Source: Musa acuminata AAA Group (taxonomy: Eukaryota; Streptophyta; Magnoliopsida; Zingiberales; Musaceae). Taken from it: a stretch of DNA of 64,000 bases. The notes beneath the pieces are model-generated. The model saw only the letters and a list, made by a program, of their open reading frames with translations, ran no database searches and was not told the origin of the DNA. The stretch lies in assembly GCF_036884655.1 (NCBI RefSeq), contig NC_088327.1:15832501-15896500 (forward strand), written 5' to 3'. Each line of letters begins with the position of its first letter. The stretch's first letter is position 1. Position numbers and translations under genes: made by a program. Shown in pieces: positions 34,719 through 46,499 of the stretch.

Positions 34719-35831
34719 AATGGCCGCGCTTGGACGATGCGGGTGAGATCCTCTTGGGCGTGGTCGCCGCAGCAGCAATCAACCACCTCGGACGGCGTGG
34801 TCGGTCGATCGAACCCAAACCCTACATCGACGCAGTGGCGATACTTTATGGCGAGCGAATTTTGCGTATCAGTCCACTTGAAATTTTCACTTCAGTTCGT
34901 CTAATTATTTATATTCCTACAATCTAAAAATCACATATTATATTACATATTTTTAGCGTATTTAACTAAAAACAAAATTATATTCTTAAAAATAAAATGT
35001 TAAAATCATTTCAATTAAACCACACCATCAATTTTTATTCATAAGCAAAACAATTGACCTTTCCGCGGGCGGTAGAAATTTAACCAGCAATCAAACACAA
35101 ACGTTATGGAAAAGAATCCATTTTCTTCTTAGTATGATTCAAAAGTAAATTCTATTATATATTAATTTCGATTAAGATGCCAAAGCACAACAAGAATGGC
35201 AACAGATGCTCAACCTTCCATAGTAACGGGTCGGAGCTATTGAATTTAATATATCGACAAGCATCTTTTTGGTTTTATCGAGATTTTAAATATTTTAATT
35301 TATGTAAAATCAACATAAATGAAAAATGAGAGAAATTTGTCATGCGAGTCAATACTTTTTATCTTTTATCACACAATTCTCTAGTTTTCCAAATTTTATA
35401 GCATGCTTTTTTTTTCTACTAAATGATGTAAATGTATTAAAAAAATATATAACCTGTTAATTTTGTTGAGCCTTATCTTAGCATGATGCTACTTAAGTTC
35501 CTCAGCACGTTTAACATTATGTTCGATACCATTTTATCATGATCTAAAATCTTTTTTCTTAAGCTCATATATTAATGATACTAGACTCATATTACTCTTT
35601 ATAATGGCCAAAATTAAGTATTTTTATTTAAAGAATATAAGGTAAAAGGTCAAAGTGTAAAAAAAGAATTAAGAATTATATAAACAATATAAAAATAGTA
35701 AAATTCACAACAAAGAATCATGGGTTTAAACTAATAATAGACTTATCTAGTAAAAAAACCGAGGTATTTATTTTAAAAAATCACAGTAAAATTATCAAAA
35801 TGTAAAAAATAATTATAAAATTTAGTAAATT

Positions 35832-35851
35832 TCATAACAAAGAGACTTTGC

Positions 35852-35884
<33 letters not shown>

Positions 35885-35900
35885 ACAAAAGAGAATCTTA
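35832..35900 (+). repeat. A28 run between two near-identical 20-bp copies
   Basis: TCATAACAAAGAGACTTTGC lies just left of the A run (35,852-35,879) and TCATAACAAAAGAGAATCTT just right of it. The arrangement resembles a target duplication around a poly(A)-only insertion, or a simple tandem duplication with slippage. Confidence 0.6.
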
Positions 35901-35953
35901 TACTTTGTTTCCTTCTATTCTGCGGTGGGCGGATAAGGACGCGGCCGGAGGAA

Positions 35954-35961
35954 GAATATAC
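35954..35961 (+). promoter_or_regulatory. P1BS element (PHR-binding site) upstream of the SPX gene
   Basis: GAATATAC matches the GNATATNC consensus bound by PHR phosphate-starvation regulators. It lies 223 bases upstream of the SPX ATG. An 8-mer with six fixed positions can occur by chance in a kilobase, so its support is position plus gene family. Confidence 0.45.
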
Positions 35962-36080
35962 TCCGTCACCTGACGACGACGTAGACGTGGGTGGGTATCC
36001 CAAACTCTTTCCTCGAACGTTTTCTCGTCTCCTCCCTCGCTCTCATCTCCCAATTCGCCGGCCTTATTCTCTCTCTTCCC

Positions 36081-36090
36081 CATATTTAAA
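36081..36090 (+). promoter_or_regulatory. TATA-like box of the SPX gene
   Basis: CATATTTAAA about 95 bases upstream of the ATG, in an otherwise GC-rich leader. Confidence 0.45.
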
Positions 36091-36183
36091 ACCCTTCGAT
36101 TCCCCTTCAACCTCAATCTACGTCGTCTTCCTCAGTTATTCTTGCCGGATCAAGAACCCCATCACGGAGTGGGCGAGAAAGGC

Positions 36184-39180
36184 ATGAAATTTGGGAAGGA
36201 TTTCCGGAGGTTCCTCGAGCAAACACTGCCGGAGTGGAGGGACAAGTTCCTCCCCTATAAGCCCCTCAAGAAGCTCATCAAGCACCTGCCGCCGCCGCCT
36301 CCTCGGGCGGAGGGGCCGCCTCCTCAGGCGGAAGGGCCGCCTCGCCCCACCGGAGGCGCCGCCCGGCCCTTGGCCCCCGCCCTCGATGCGTGGTTCGCCG
36401 CCGTCCTGAACGAGCAGCTCAAGAAGTTCAATGACTTTTATGTCGACGAGGAGGAGTATTACGTGATCTGGTTGCAGGTGATTGACTTCATCGTCGAACC
36501 CTCCTTAAATTTAGTAGGCGATGGTCCATCATAAATTCGTGTATATTACCATGGAGAAAACTTTCCTGATCGGAGTGAAATATCATGAAGGAAGGAAGAG
36601 CAGCACCATTTTTTGGGAAACAAATTGGCCAAATTCACACATGATTTACTCCTGCAATCTCCTTGGAAGCTTTTAATGTCTATATGGTATCAATGTATTG
36701 ATTTTAGTCTACTTGAGCGTGAGAAGAAGGCATGCGGCTCTTGAATCGACACTTCAAGATTTTGGACGTAATTGACATTTCATGTGGAGAGAAAACGTTG
36801 AGGTAGTACTGCTGTATTTATAGATTGGTTAGGCAAAGCTGCTACCTTTATATAGTTACACAAAGTCCACTTACATGGCTGTTTCTCAAAGGCAACTTGA
36901 CAATATCGTTATTTATACAAAGGCAGATTTGAGCTAGGTAGGGGTTTACTGGAGCTGGAACCAGAGTATGTGATTCAATTATTCATAATGATTCTGGTGG
37001 AATCCTACTTGGTCGATGATATAGCAAAGTGTTGGGTCAAATTAATTCTTGATTTGGACAACAATGTTTTCTGTCTTTTATGTGATTTAAGGATTCCTTC
37101 AATCCACATATTAAGGTAGAGGGTCACATCTGGCTGAGTAAACAAAAATCTGAAAAACAGCAGTCACTTTAGGTCTTTAGATCGACATCTAAGTTATCCT
37201 TTAATCTTAAAGGGTAAGTTAAACGGTTTTCAGTGGAAGTTTTTATCATGTTAGGTTTAATATGTTCTCTTGTCTGCTGTTTTTCGGTTATTTAATTTGT
37301 CTTGTTTACTATGACTGACTCTACATTTACGTCTCTAGTGATATCCTCTTTTTGCTAGGAATCCTTCTGTGTTAAAGTTCTAAAGGACCAAAATGAGTAG
37401 CCATTCAGAAGGATAAAGAGGGTTATGCCAATAGGTGTAGAGGAGCTCTAGTTTGTCCTCTGCTTTTTTTCGTGATAAGGTCTAATTTATGTCTTTTATT
37501 TATTTATCAGTGATCACTCGAAGTTGCTTGATGGAGGCTTGATAAATAATGTTTCTAGCTTCAAAATTAGCCCCAAGTTTGAAGTTTGAATCTCTACAGA
37601 AATGTGCTACTTATTTTTCACCTCTTGACCTTTTGAACTGGTCAAAACACTCATGCACACCTAATTTCTAGCTTTACTGTACAAGCAATGGTGTAAATGT
37701 TGCTGAATGTTAACAACTATAATTATTAGTGAAAGAGCTAGCAGGATAGAACTGAGCATGAGACAACAGAAGATGGTTGTCTTGAGACAAGCACAACTGG
37801 AAAATGAAAAGGCTGAATTAGTATGAGTAAACCTAGAAAATAATGAAGTTGCATTGCTTTCATGAAGAAGTATAATGTAGCATATATGTGATGTTACACA
37901 GAAAAATCATACTAGGTATAACTACATGGAAAGCAAATATTTCTTTGGAGGTATTTTAGCATTTTTAATGATAATTTTTAAATAGTTTTATTATTTTCTT
38001 TATGTCATTTTTAAGGGAGTAATTTTTCAATAGGATGTGTCATGTTATCCCTTTCTTTCATCCAGGCTTTCAATCTTCTATGCCCTGATTTACAAATCTC
38101 TTCTCTTGGTAAAAGTATTTATTATGACTTTATATATTTTAATTTAAAATTTTCCAAGGTTGATACTTGAAATTATTTTCTCTGTGAAGATGAACTGTGT
38201 TCATTTGACAATCACTGATACTGTATCTGATTGTTTTGACCTCAGTGTCTCTACTTAATCTTGAAATCCATCTTGATCACTGTAACTGCTACTTGTGGAC
38301 GTGGTTATGACTAAGCGAAAAAGCTGATTTATTTGTTATCATAACTAGTCAGCCTTTTCCTTTTAGAATATTTCTGTGAGAAATAAAGTGTTTGGAGTTC
38401 GAACATCTTGAAGATGCACTTGCTTTCATTTTTTCTTGTTTCCTATGGTTATTGTTTGCGGTCCCATATTAACTAAGTATTATACGTCTTTAATGGATTC
38501 CAGGGACTCAAGGAAAGAATTGAGAAAATCAAAGAGCACAAACGTGGAACATTTACATCTGACAGAAAATTTAGTGAGGAGATGTTGGAGATTCGTAAAG
38601 ATTTTGTCACTATCCATGGGAAGATGGTTCTTTTGAAGAACTACAGCTCCCTCAACTTTACAGGTAAAATTTAGTTACCTTTTGTGTAATCCGTAGCTGT
38701 AATGGACAAAGTTAAATTGCAATAATTTACCATTGCACTCCGATTACAGGCCTTGTCAAAATACTAAAAAAATATGACAAGAGAACAGGAGGTCTGTTAA
38801 GTCTGCCTTTCGCTCAACATGCTCGTCATCAACCATTCTTCACAACCGAACCACTGACTAGGTTAGTCCATGAGTGCGAAGCAAATATCGAGGTGCTTTT
38901 CCCATTGGAAGCAGAGGTTATTGAATCACAACAAACAGAAAAGGGAGAAACACATCAAACATGTAATCCTGAGGTTTCATCTGTTCGAGCAGATAATATT
39001 GGTGTATATCAAAGCATAAAGGCCGCTATCAAAATAATACAAAGACTACAGAAGGCCCGCTCCACCTACAATGATGATGATGGATCTGGAGTTGTTACCA
39101 CTGAGAGTTCAGCTTCTGACTCGTCGGCAAACTCACAGAACCAGGAGGTAGATCAAGAAAGTGTACATTCTGATGACTAG
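36184..39180 (+). CDS. SPX4-like: SPX-domain protein, SPX4-like phosphate-signalling regulator
   Basis: Three exons, 36,184-36,477, 38,504-38,663 and 38,750-39,180, with GT-AG borders and matching phases, give 294 residues. The start [20 protein letters not shown] is SPX4-like (SPX1/2 proteins usually read MKFGK then SL). The basic inositol-pyrophosphate surface is visible: Tyr25, Lys29/30 and Lys33 in YKPLKKLIK, and [13 protein letters not shown] near 153-165. A proline-rich loop (residues about 35-65) has two AEGPP repeats. The acidic Ser-rich tail ends HSDD. In plants SPX proteins bind inositol pyrophosphates when phosphate is ample and then hold PHR factors inactive. Intron 1 is about 2 kb and shows no clear insertion. 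A TTG-initiated upstream extension is in frame, but the ATG is the obvious start. The gene is intact. Confidence 0.92.
36478..38503 (+). other. Intron 1 of the SPX gene
   Basis: A 2,026-base AT-rich intron with donor CAG/GTGATT and acceptor TTCCAG. No transposon ends, nested gene or small RNA hairpin were recognised. Confidence 0.7.
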
Positions 39181-40299
39181 GCCTCCCATTGTGTCTAGAA
39201 ATCTGCCTACTGTTTTTCTGTTTTTTAGCTCCTGAGTGCACAATGGAATCAGTCTTCTATCGTGGATAATAATTCATTACGGAAATTAACCATTGTTGTA
39301 AATGTGTAAATTTTGTATTATTTGGCTCTACGACAGACCTTTCTCTCGTTAAGCAGATGTCATTCATCTTTTGCCATATATGCGGTCTTATTATGTTCAA
39401 TCAGGTTCTTTCGAGGTATCAATACAGACCAAAATTGCAGTTGAATTATTGCATATTGGCTATTTCTCTTTTAAGCTAAGATTGATTTATTTCTTCCACC
39501 TATTGTACTGTTATTTAGGGTAACACGATCCTTGCAACTTTCAATCAGGTATCGATCGCCTACTACAGAAGAACTTCGGTCGGATTTGGGCTCCTTCCTT
39601 CTCTCTGCTTCTCTCCTTCGCTTCCTCGCTGTTGTACCCCAAAGCTCCATTTATGTGAGCGAGGGAAGGTGGAGGGCCGTTGCCCACGAGCAGAGAGGTG
39701 TGACTGCAGGTGAGTGACTGCCAGGAGCAACACGCGGGCGAGTGTAGCGAGTGACTGCGGCGATAAAGACTACAGTGGGGAGCATTATGAGCAGAAGGCA
39801 ACCGCAATACGTGGGCAGTGGCGAGGGCCGCGGGGTCATGCGCAAGGATTACAGAGGGGGGGTGGTGCTAGCTTTGTGACGAATAGGCGATCGGTATGGG
39901 CACGTGGCAAGCGGTGACGACGTGAAATGCATCCGTTATGCAGCAGTGTGCTTTGGAAGCATAGGCATGTAATGGGGGCCACATGGTAAGGAATGCGAGA
40001 AAACCTTGCGTGAGGGCGATGTGCTATGCGAAGGTGGGGGCCGGTGAGAAGTTGACTTAGGTTGACATCCCTAGTTGATTTGATTGAGCCAAGTCTAACT
40101 CAGTTTTGAGTCAGTTCTCATAATTTCTTCTCGACGAAAAATTGGTGTCGGTTCAGCTTGAAAACTTCTTCTCCTCTTCTCTCAAAACTGACTCAAAACT
40201 GAGCCAAAGTCGAACTGACTCATAACTCAGTTTTAACAACTAGAGAAAAAACTATCTTTGTATCATGACTCAGTTTTAACAACTACAGAAAAACTATCT
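39181..40299. other. SPX 3' region, a GC-rich block and local repeats
   Basis: 39,181-39,530 probably includes the SPX 3' untranslated region. 39,540-40,060 is GC-rich for an intergenic stretch, with broken frames and no family recognised. A perfect 17-bp inverted repeat (CTCAGTTTTGAGTCAGT) lies at 40,099-40,115 and 40,187-40,203. A 43-bp direct duplication (ACTCAGTTTTAACAACTA...) lies at 40,225 and 40,268. Confidence 0.5.
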
Positions 40300-42050
40300 T
40301 TGTATTCAATACTTGCTATTGGCTATATCCCTTAGCCACAAGGCGAGTAACTACCTCCTTCCATGATTTTAAAGATCTACTTGCACCCAACTAGCCTTTT
40401 GTTAGGTGGAAGCTTTATCAATTCTCAAGTATGATTTTTTAATAATGATCGTAACTCCTTTATCTTCATTTGATGTAACTTCTTTTAGTTTGAACTATCA
40501 AGAGTCTCCTTATATGAAATTGGCTCTTCTGCATGCTACAACTCTTTTGTAACAACGAATGTGTAAGTGATGATGCACATACTTTGGGTTTAGATGTGGT
40601 CTGTGACATTATCGGTCGAGGTCAATGCTACAAGGTTACTCCTCCTCTGTTGATTGTAGTTCCTCCTCCTTTGTTTCATCTTTCAAAGATGTAGGGGTGA
40701 CGACAAGTTCTTTAGGTATGGAGGACGATTTTAGAATCAAAATTTCTTTGTTTGGTCGAATCTATCTTTTGTAGCCTCCTCATTGTCCTTTTGTATTTTG
40801 GCTTTACGAGTCTTTGGGTACCAAACTTTAAAGCATTTTAACCCTAAGAGATAACCTAAGAAAATGTAATATTTTGATATAGGTTCTAATTTACCATTAT
40901 TCACCTTTACATATACTTTATAACTAAAAATTTGTAAATGAGAATAAGACGTAAGGGACCTACTTTTTTTTTTTTTTTTTTCTAGTGTTTTGAACACAAT
41001 AGTAGATGATGGTGATTTGTTTATCAATTAGCATATAGTCGACTATACCTTGACCAATAATAACTTTGGAAGCTTAGTGTTTGAGATCATGCACACCACT
41101 CTTTGATGGTCTAGGTTATTTTCTCTATTACCCTAATATGTTGTTGAGTGTAAGACACTATATAGTGACAAATGATTCCTTCCTTCACATAATAATTATT
41201 GATTTTGCTACTATAAAATTCTAGACCAATGTGGATAGGAAGCGTCCAGCACACCTCCTAGTTTATTTCTCTATCATATTTTTTCACATCTAATTTTTTT
41301 TTAAATATTTAAAAAATATAATATTTAAAAAGTCATTAATGAAGATTAGTATATAGCAAACTCCTCCTTAGAAGATTACTCTTATATTTAAAAAAATATA
41401 ATAATATCTTCCTTGAGAAGTCATTAATGAAGATTAGTATATAGCAAACTCCTCCTTAGATGAGTATATAGCAAACTCCTCCTTGAGAAACTACTAATGA
41501 GGAACCTCATAAATTTGAATGGATATAATCGAGAATTCCATTTGTGTGAGATTATCTAGTGGAAAAGGAACTCTTAGACTCTTACTTTTTAAAAATATGG
41601 TGCTCATATTATTTAAATCTTGATAACTTTCTATCGCCTAATAAACATTACTTATTTAAAATCACCATGTCTTTCTCTCCTATATGACTTAATTTCATAT
41701 GTCACATCTTTGTATAGTTTCATATAAGATAAACGAACTAGATTGAACCAAATCTCCTACTACCGTAGAGTCTTGAAGGATGTAGAGTTGACTTTTCTTT
41801 TCAACTTTAAGGATTTTTTATTTTAAAAAAAAATCATCTTAGTCAGAGTAGCCATAGCCTAAGGTATCCAAAATAGGTAATGGAATTAGATTTTTTTTAA
41901 CTCGGGAATATACTATACCTTTACTAGGGTCTTTACAACCCCATCATGCATCTTGATTTTAACTGATCTCATTTTGATAATTTTGTATGACGAGTTATTT
42001 CCCATAAGCACATATCCTTTTTCTTAGGTGAGTTCATATGTGGGGAATGT
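40300..42050 (-). mobile_element. Decayed Copia pol remnant, a different family from the Sireviruses
   Basis: The minus strand 40,737-41,027 encodes the integrase C-terminal segment (YVKVNNGKLEPISKYYIFLG, then GLKCFKVWYPKTRK). Upstream, to about 42,050, are broken pieces with protease-region text (MHDGV near 41,950), and downstream to 40,300 broken RT. Stops are frequent. An 88-bp tandem duplication is at 41,331-41,500 ('agtcattaatgaagatt' twice plus a partial third). Confidence 0.65.
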
Positions 42051-42053
42051 TGG

Positions 42054-43308
42054 AAAACCTAAGAGAGTATGACATGTGTAGCAAAAAAATAAAATAAAAA
42101 TTGGTTTCCTAAAAATAGGTTTATATCAAATCACGTGCGACGATTGAGAGTGAAAAACTTGTAAAACTGCAAACAACATAATACGATCTCACCTAAAAGA
42201 ATTTGTATATCCATGATCTATAGATCCTAGTCTGTTAATGAAGGAGATATCATATTCTCCTATTTAGCAGTGATCCACATAGTGGATGAAGTGGCGACGC
42301 ACCTCCACTAATACAGCAGAAGCAATCCTTTTTTATGCTCTCTTGCATTAGAGAGGGGTAATCGGTTGAGAACGAAGTAGGGAGAGAAGATAAAGAGATG
42401 ATAGCTAAGGAATATAGCATTATAACCCTTTTAGTCCCACATTCCTTTTATAAAGAGCTTTTGTTGTTAACTCTAATGGATCTTGTCCCATTGGATATTA
42501 GATCTCCATCCAATAACCCTAACATATTTGATATTTGATTTTTATCTAATTATCTTTAGCTTAATGGAAATTAAATTTTTATCCAATTATCCACTTTAAG
42601 CTCTTATTGAGTTTCACCCAATAGATCCAATAAAATAAAGACTTATTAGATATCACATATCTAATCTTTTATTCATCACCTCATCTATCATATGTGTGTG
42701 ACTTACTAGGCCCAATACTGAGCTGGTCGTGAGTTGCACATTTTAAAACTCTTTCTAATTGAGTGAATTATTATCTCATAATAATTTACTCAACTTATCG
42801 ATTGTGGATGTACTAGGCCACTATACCATACTCCCCATACAATATATAAGGATCTAATCTATTAAACTTGTTTACCCTCAATTACTATATATTTATAGTC
42901 TCTCATCCATTTAATATCCTAGGGACTACATATCGAGTATGGTGCTATCAAGCACATACGGAATCTATCGAGTCTCGCCCTAATCAGATTCTTCCAGAGA
43001 ACTTATTCTCTCTCAATTCGAATGACCCTAGCTAGAGATTTGCTTGAGCAAGAATACATATGACATTTCTCTCATAACACAAAGAGCGGATGATTTTCTA
43101 TCAACACTCAATCACCTTGATAAGATTATTTACCTCTCCTAATGATCGATTATGCTAGATCTAAAACTTTCAGGCCTATAAATTTGATATCAAAAAGTGA
43201 AGTACTTATACAATGATATCCTTGGTGTCTCAAATATAAAGATCAAATACACAACTAGGACTACAAAATTATTGTCTGACGATGTGATATCATTAATCAT
43301 CCAACATT
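42054..43308 (-). repeat. Probable Copia LTR, about 1.25 kb
   Basis: The block begins TGTTGGAAAACC and ends CATCCAACA, so it reads TGTTGG...CCAACA on either strand. On the minus strand it has a TTTATAAAAGG TATA-like site near 42,450 and ends in a pyrimidine-rich piece, fitting a 5' LTR of the remnant at 40,300-42,050. No primer site follows, so gag and primer site are deleted or the LTR is misassigned. 43,309-43,680 continues with LTR-like sequence of the same kind. Confidence 0.5.
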
Positions 43309-43689
43309 CCATGAGCGGATCATTTACTGAACTTATTCTCCAATGAGCACATGCATTATATCTCTAGTGTCCCCACATAAACAGCAATGAGACCAGTTAC
43401 CTCCGTCATATAGATGGATATATAGTATACTGATTTGTTTGGTTATCTCAATGTCCCTCTCGAGTAACCTATTGCTAATCATAGGTACCCTACAAGTCAA
43501 TCATGTGAGTGATAACATATATTGCTAGCATATATGCTTTGCAAGTCAATCACATAAGTGATGACACGTGTGACATGACATACTCTTTTTGTTTATTATT
43601 ATTATGATATTTTCTTACTTTATATTATTATTATTATATATATATATATATATATATATTGATGTTCATAAATCTATGCAATGAGAATC
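43309..43689. other. LTR-like flank with TA microsatellite
   Basis: It holds a repeated 'caagtcaatca(t/c)(g/a)tgagtgat' phrase (43,490 and 43,540) and a TA run at 43,635-43,659. It may be a further part of the LTR at 42,054-43,308. Confidence 0.4.
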
Positions 43690-44260
43690 AGATCTTGATA
43701 AGATATTATTCGAGAGAGACATCAAAACAATCGGATAGACGGATTCCTTCCGAATACTCCGTACTTATTTGAAGCTCCTCGATAAGGTGCTCCGTACTTA
43801 TTTGAAGCTAGAGGAGATGGGCTTGGATCCCCGTATAACGAGCTGCATTTGTTGACCAGGGCTTATGAGGACTGTTCCTGACGGTGTTCGTGAATTGCTC
43901 CCAAGAGGATGTGGCTGGTAAACTGATAGAGTACTATTCCACCCTTAAACGAGTGAAAGGTTGGCAGAGGTCTGACAGGACGAGATTCCTCTTCTGAGAT
44001 TACTTCACAATCTTAATAAGTGAGAAAGGAGCTCCTTTTGTTTGCTGTAAGTATTGTTGTAGCTTCTGCAGTTTCATTGTTAGTGTGATATAAGCTCAAT
44101 GCAGGGATTTCTAAATCAAAGATTTAATGGTTTCATTACAGCTGGAGGATGGCTTTTCATGGACTTCACAATCCAACACGAAATTGGATGGCAGTTGTGC
44201 AAGTGAAACTAGAAATGTTGGATTTTCATGCTTGTTATTTGCTGGTTAGACATTAAGAAA
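43690..44260 (+). pseudogene. Decayed two-exon gene fragment, family unknown
   Basis: Frames around 43,707-44,045 read coding-like text in pieces (FRILRTYLKL, LEEMGLDPR, NELHLLTRAYEDC, RELLPRGCGW, DEIPLLRLLHNLNK) broken by stops and at least two frameshifts. A GTAAGT donor at about 44,047 and an acceptor before 44,142 would lead to LEDGFSWTSQSNTKLDG. A 20-bp segment (CTCCGTACTTATTTGAAGCT) is duplicated in frame at 43,757 and 43,790. I cannot name the parent gene. Confidence 0.5.
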
Positions 44261-44432
44261 CAGGTTTATGTTCCTTTCTCGATAGTTCAAGAGCTCTTGC
44301 TTGTAGTGATTTGTATCTCATTTTTTTTGTTATCTTTTAGCATACTTAAAACTTGCTTTGCCTGTCTTTAGTGTATGCCAATCATCTATCTATTAGATTT
44401 CTTGTAAACATAATTTTTAATAATCATAAAGG

Positions 44433-44845
44433 TAATAGATATTGGCTAATAGTGGGATGCTTTTGATGAGAGTAACTCTCATAATAATTTATCTTAGATT
44501 CTCTCTTCTCACCTATAAATAGATAGGATCTTTAAAGATTGGATGAGGCATGTAATGTATCTCATAAAAAACGTAGTTGAGAGATTATAGTTTCTCTCTC
44601 AACCTTCCTGAATTATCAATAGTGATCAAAGTAGGAAGAGAGGAAAATGATAGTCTAGTTCTCCTTGCAGATTGACAGCAATTTTGGATCTAAAGACAGT
44701 GCCATTGTAGATTATATAGAGATTCTTTTCAGATGACATCAAAAGATATGCATCGTAAAATATAAATAATGTTATTTGATTTCAATCCTGACATAAAAGA
44801 TTTTTTTCACATTACATATAACATATTATAGATTTTATGCTTATA
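44433..44845 (+). repeat. Truncated 5' LTR of plus-strand Copia element
   Basis: It matches 50,600-51,032 in order, from ATATTGGCTAATAG to the TTTATGCTTATA end, with a CTATAAATAGATAGG TATA-like site near 44,514. Confidence 0.75.
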
Positions 44846-44847
44846 AT

Positions 44848-44860
44848 TGGTATCAGAACC
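44848..44860 (+). other. Primer-binding site of plus-strand Copia element
   Basis: TGGTATCAGAACC follows the LTR end by two bases, complementary to initiator methionine tRNA. The partner copy has the same site in reverse at about 52,210-52,227. Confidence 0.8.
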
Positions 44861-45024
44861 TAGGTCCCTGAGATCAAATATATTAGATTTATTATTTTTA
44901 TTTATGATGTTTGAATGATCCATATGTTATTGATTTGTATTTTTATCTATTCTGGTTTGCTTTTTGCTTATTGGCAACATTAGATTTCTTATAAACGTGA
45001 TTTTTAATAATTGCGTAGGATCAT

Positions 45025-45440
45025 TGTGCAGCATTATTGTCGGCCTTGCTGCGTACCTCCAAAAGATCTGTTGACAGCAACGACTGCACCGGGCAGAGTG
45101 CGCATCGCAACAGATGTTCACACAGTCGGTAGCCGCACACACACACTAGGTGGTGGACCGTGCTCAGGCATAGGCCACGCACGAGATTAGTGTTGCAAGG
45201 GGGCCACACAGTTGGCAGCCACCCGCACGCAATGACCGTGCGTGGGCAGGAGCCGCGGCCAGACGTGCACAGGCGACGACAGCCACTCGCGGGCACAAGC
45301 CGAGCATTGTGCTGATCGCACGGGCAATCGCACGGGCGATAGTGCGTACACGTGATTGCCGTGCATGACCAAAACCCGCGTTGGTGGGTAGGCCGCACCA
45401 GCAGCAACCGTGCACGTGACGACGACATAGGCAGAAGGGT
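45025..45440 (+). repeat. GC-rich leader island of the Copia element
   Basis: About 415 bases with many GCACGCG/CGGGC motifs lie between primer site and gag in an otherwise very AT-rich element. A diverged reverse-complement copy lies at 51,728-52,060 in the facing element, so it belongs to the family and is not a private insertion. The longest open frame (minus, 45,021-45,506) has no recognisable domain. Confidence 0.7.
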
Positions 45441-46499
45441 TTTGGCAAAATTATAGTTTTGCCTTAGGGTTTTACTTTTTATTAAATTACAACTTTGCCC
45501 TTTCATATTTTATTTTTTTAATATTTTGACAGTTCTGCCCTTTACAATCCCGTAATTCCAATTTATGTCCTATCAACATATTTACAGTTTTGCTCTTATA
45601 AATTTGAGAATTCTAATTTATATCCTCAATTATAAAATTAATAAATATAATTTATTATAATTATGATTGAATTTGATCATGATTATTTTTTATTATTTGA
45701 TTGGATTTAATTTTGATTAAAAAACTATAAATTATGATTTACTTTTATAATTTTCTCATATGACTTATTGATTACATTTTACATATGGTAAATAAAATCC
45801 AATTATTGTTCTTGGATATTCATTTGATTATTCACATGTATATATTTAAAATTATAAAATAATATTTATCTTTCACATGAAGGCATGATTTATATGTTAT
45901 CATATGAGTTTTTCGTTTGTTGATTAATGTTTAATAATTATTATGATTATTATTCTATTATTGAATTACTTAATATAAATTAAATTAAAAAAATTAATGA
46001 ATATTATTTATAATTCATCTCTCTAAATTTTATCTCACTTGTAGCTACCAAAGTGGCCTAGGATGATAGGCTTTTGGGATGTGAATTACAATAAAAGTTT
46101 TATCATTTATAAGATATTTTAAATTATATTTTGTATTATTGTATTGGTTTTCTAGACACCAAAGTGACCCAGACCAATAACTTATAAAATAATATTAAAG
46201 AATTAATCTTAAATGATATTAAGAAAATAATATTCACATTGACATACATAATTAGGAGATTTAAATAATCCAAAAAAATATATTTTAAATAATTATGTGA
46301 TGAGATAGGATGATACTATTTTGGATATCTTTGTAATTTAGGGTTGTATACCTAAAGGTAACAACACTATTTCACAAAGATGGTATCAATCCTCCATAGA
46401 TAATCTCAAGTGAACACTAGATATGTCAATATTTCATCCAAAGGTGAAATATAGATAATATCAATAGTTCATCATATTTTAAAAAACTCAAAGTATGAA

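Larger units (their letters stand above)
34719..36183. other. Divergent upstream region between the small gene and the SPX gene
   Basis: This is the shared 5' flank of the minus-strand gene at 34,718 and the plus-strand SPX gene at 36,184. 34,930-35,930 is AT-rich with a 28-base A run at 35,852-35,879. 35,930-36,183 is GC-rich and holds the SPX core promoter and leader. Confidence 0.5.

Noticed and set aside
35987..36187. Open frame overlapping the SPX start, possible upstream ORF
   Set aside because: It begins with GTG, not ATG, and has no supporting context; the SPX ATG is unambiguous.
45021..45506. 161-codon minus-strand frame in the GC-rich leader island
   Set aside because: Composition-driven; the corresponding frame is not preserved in the second copy at 51,728-52,060.
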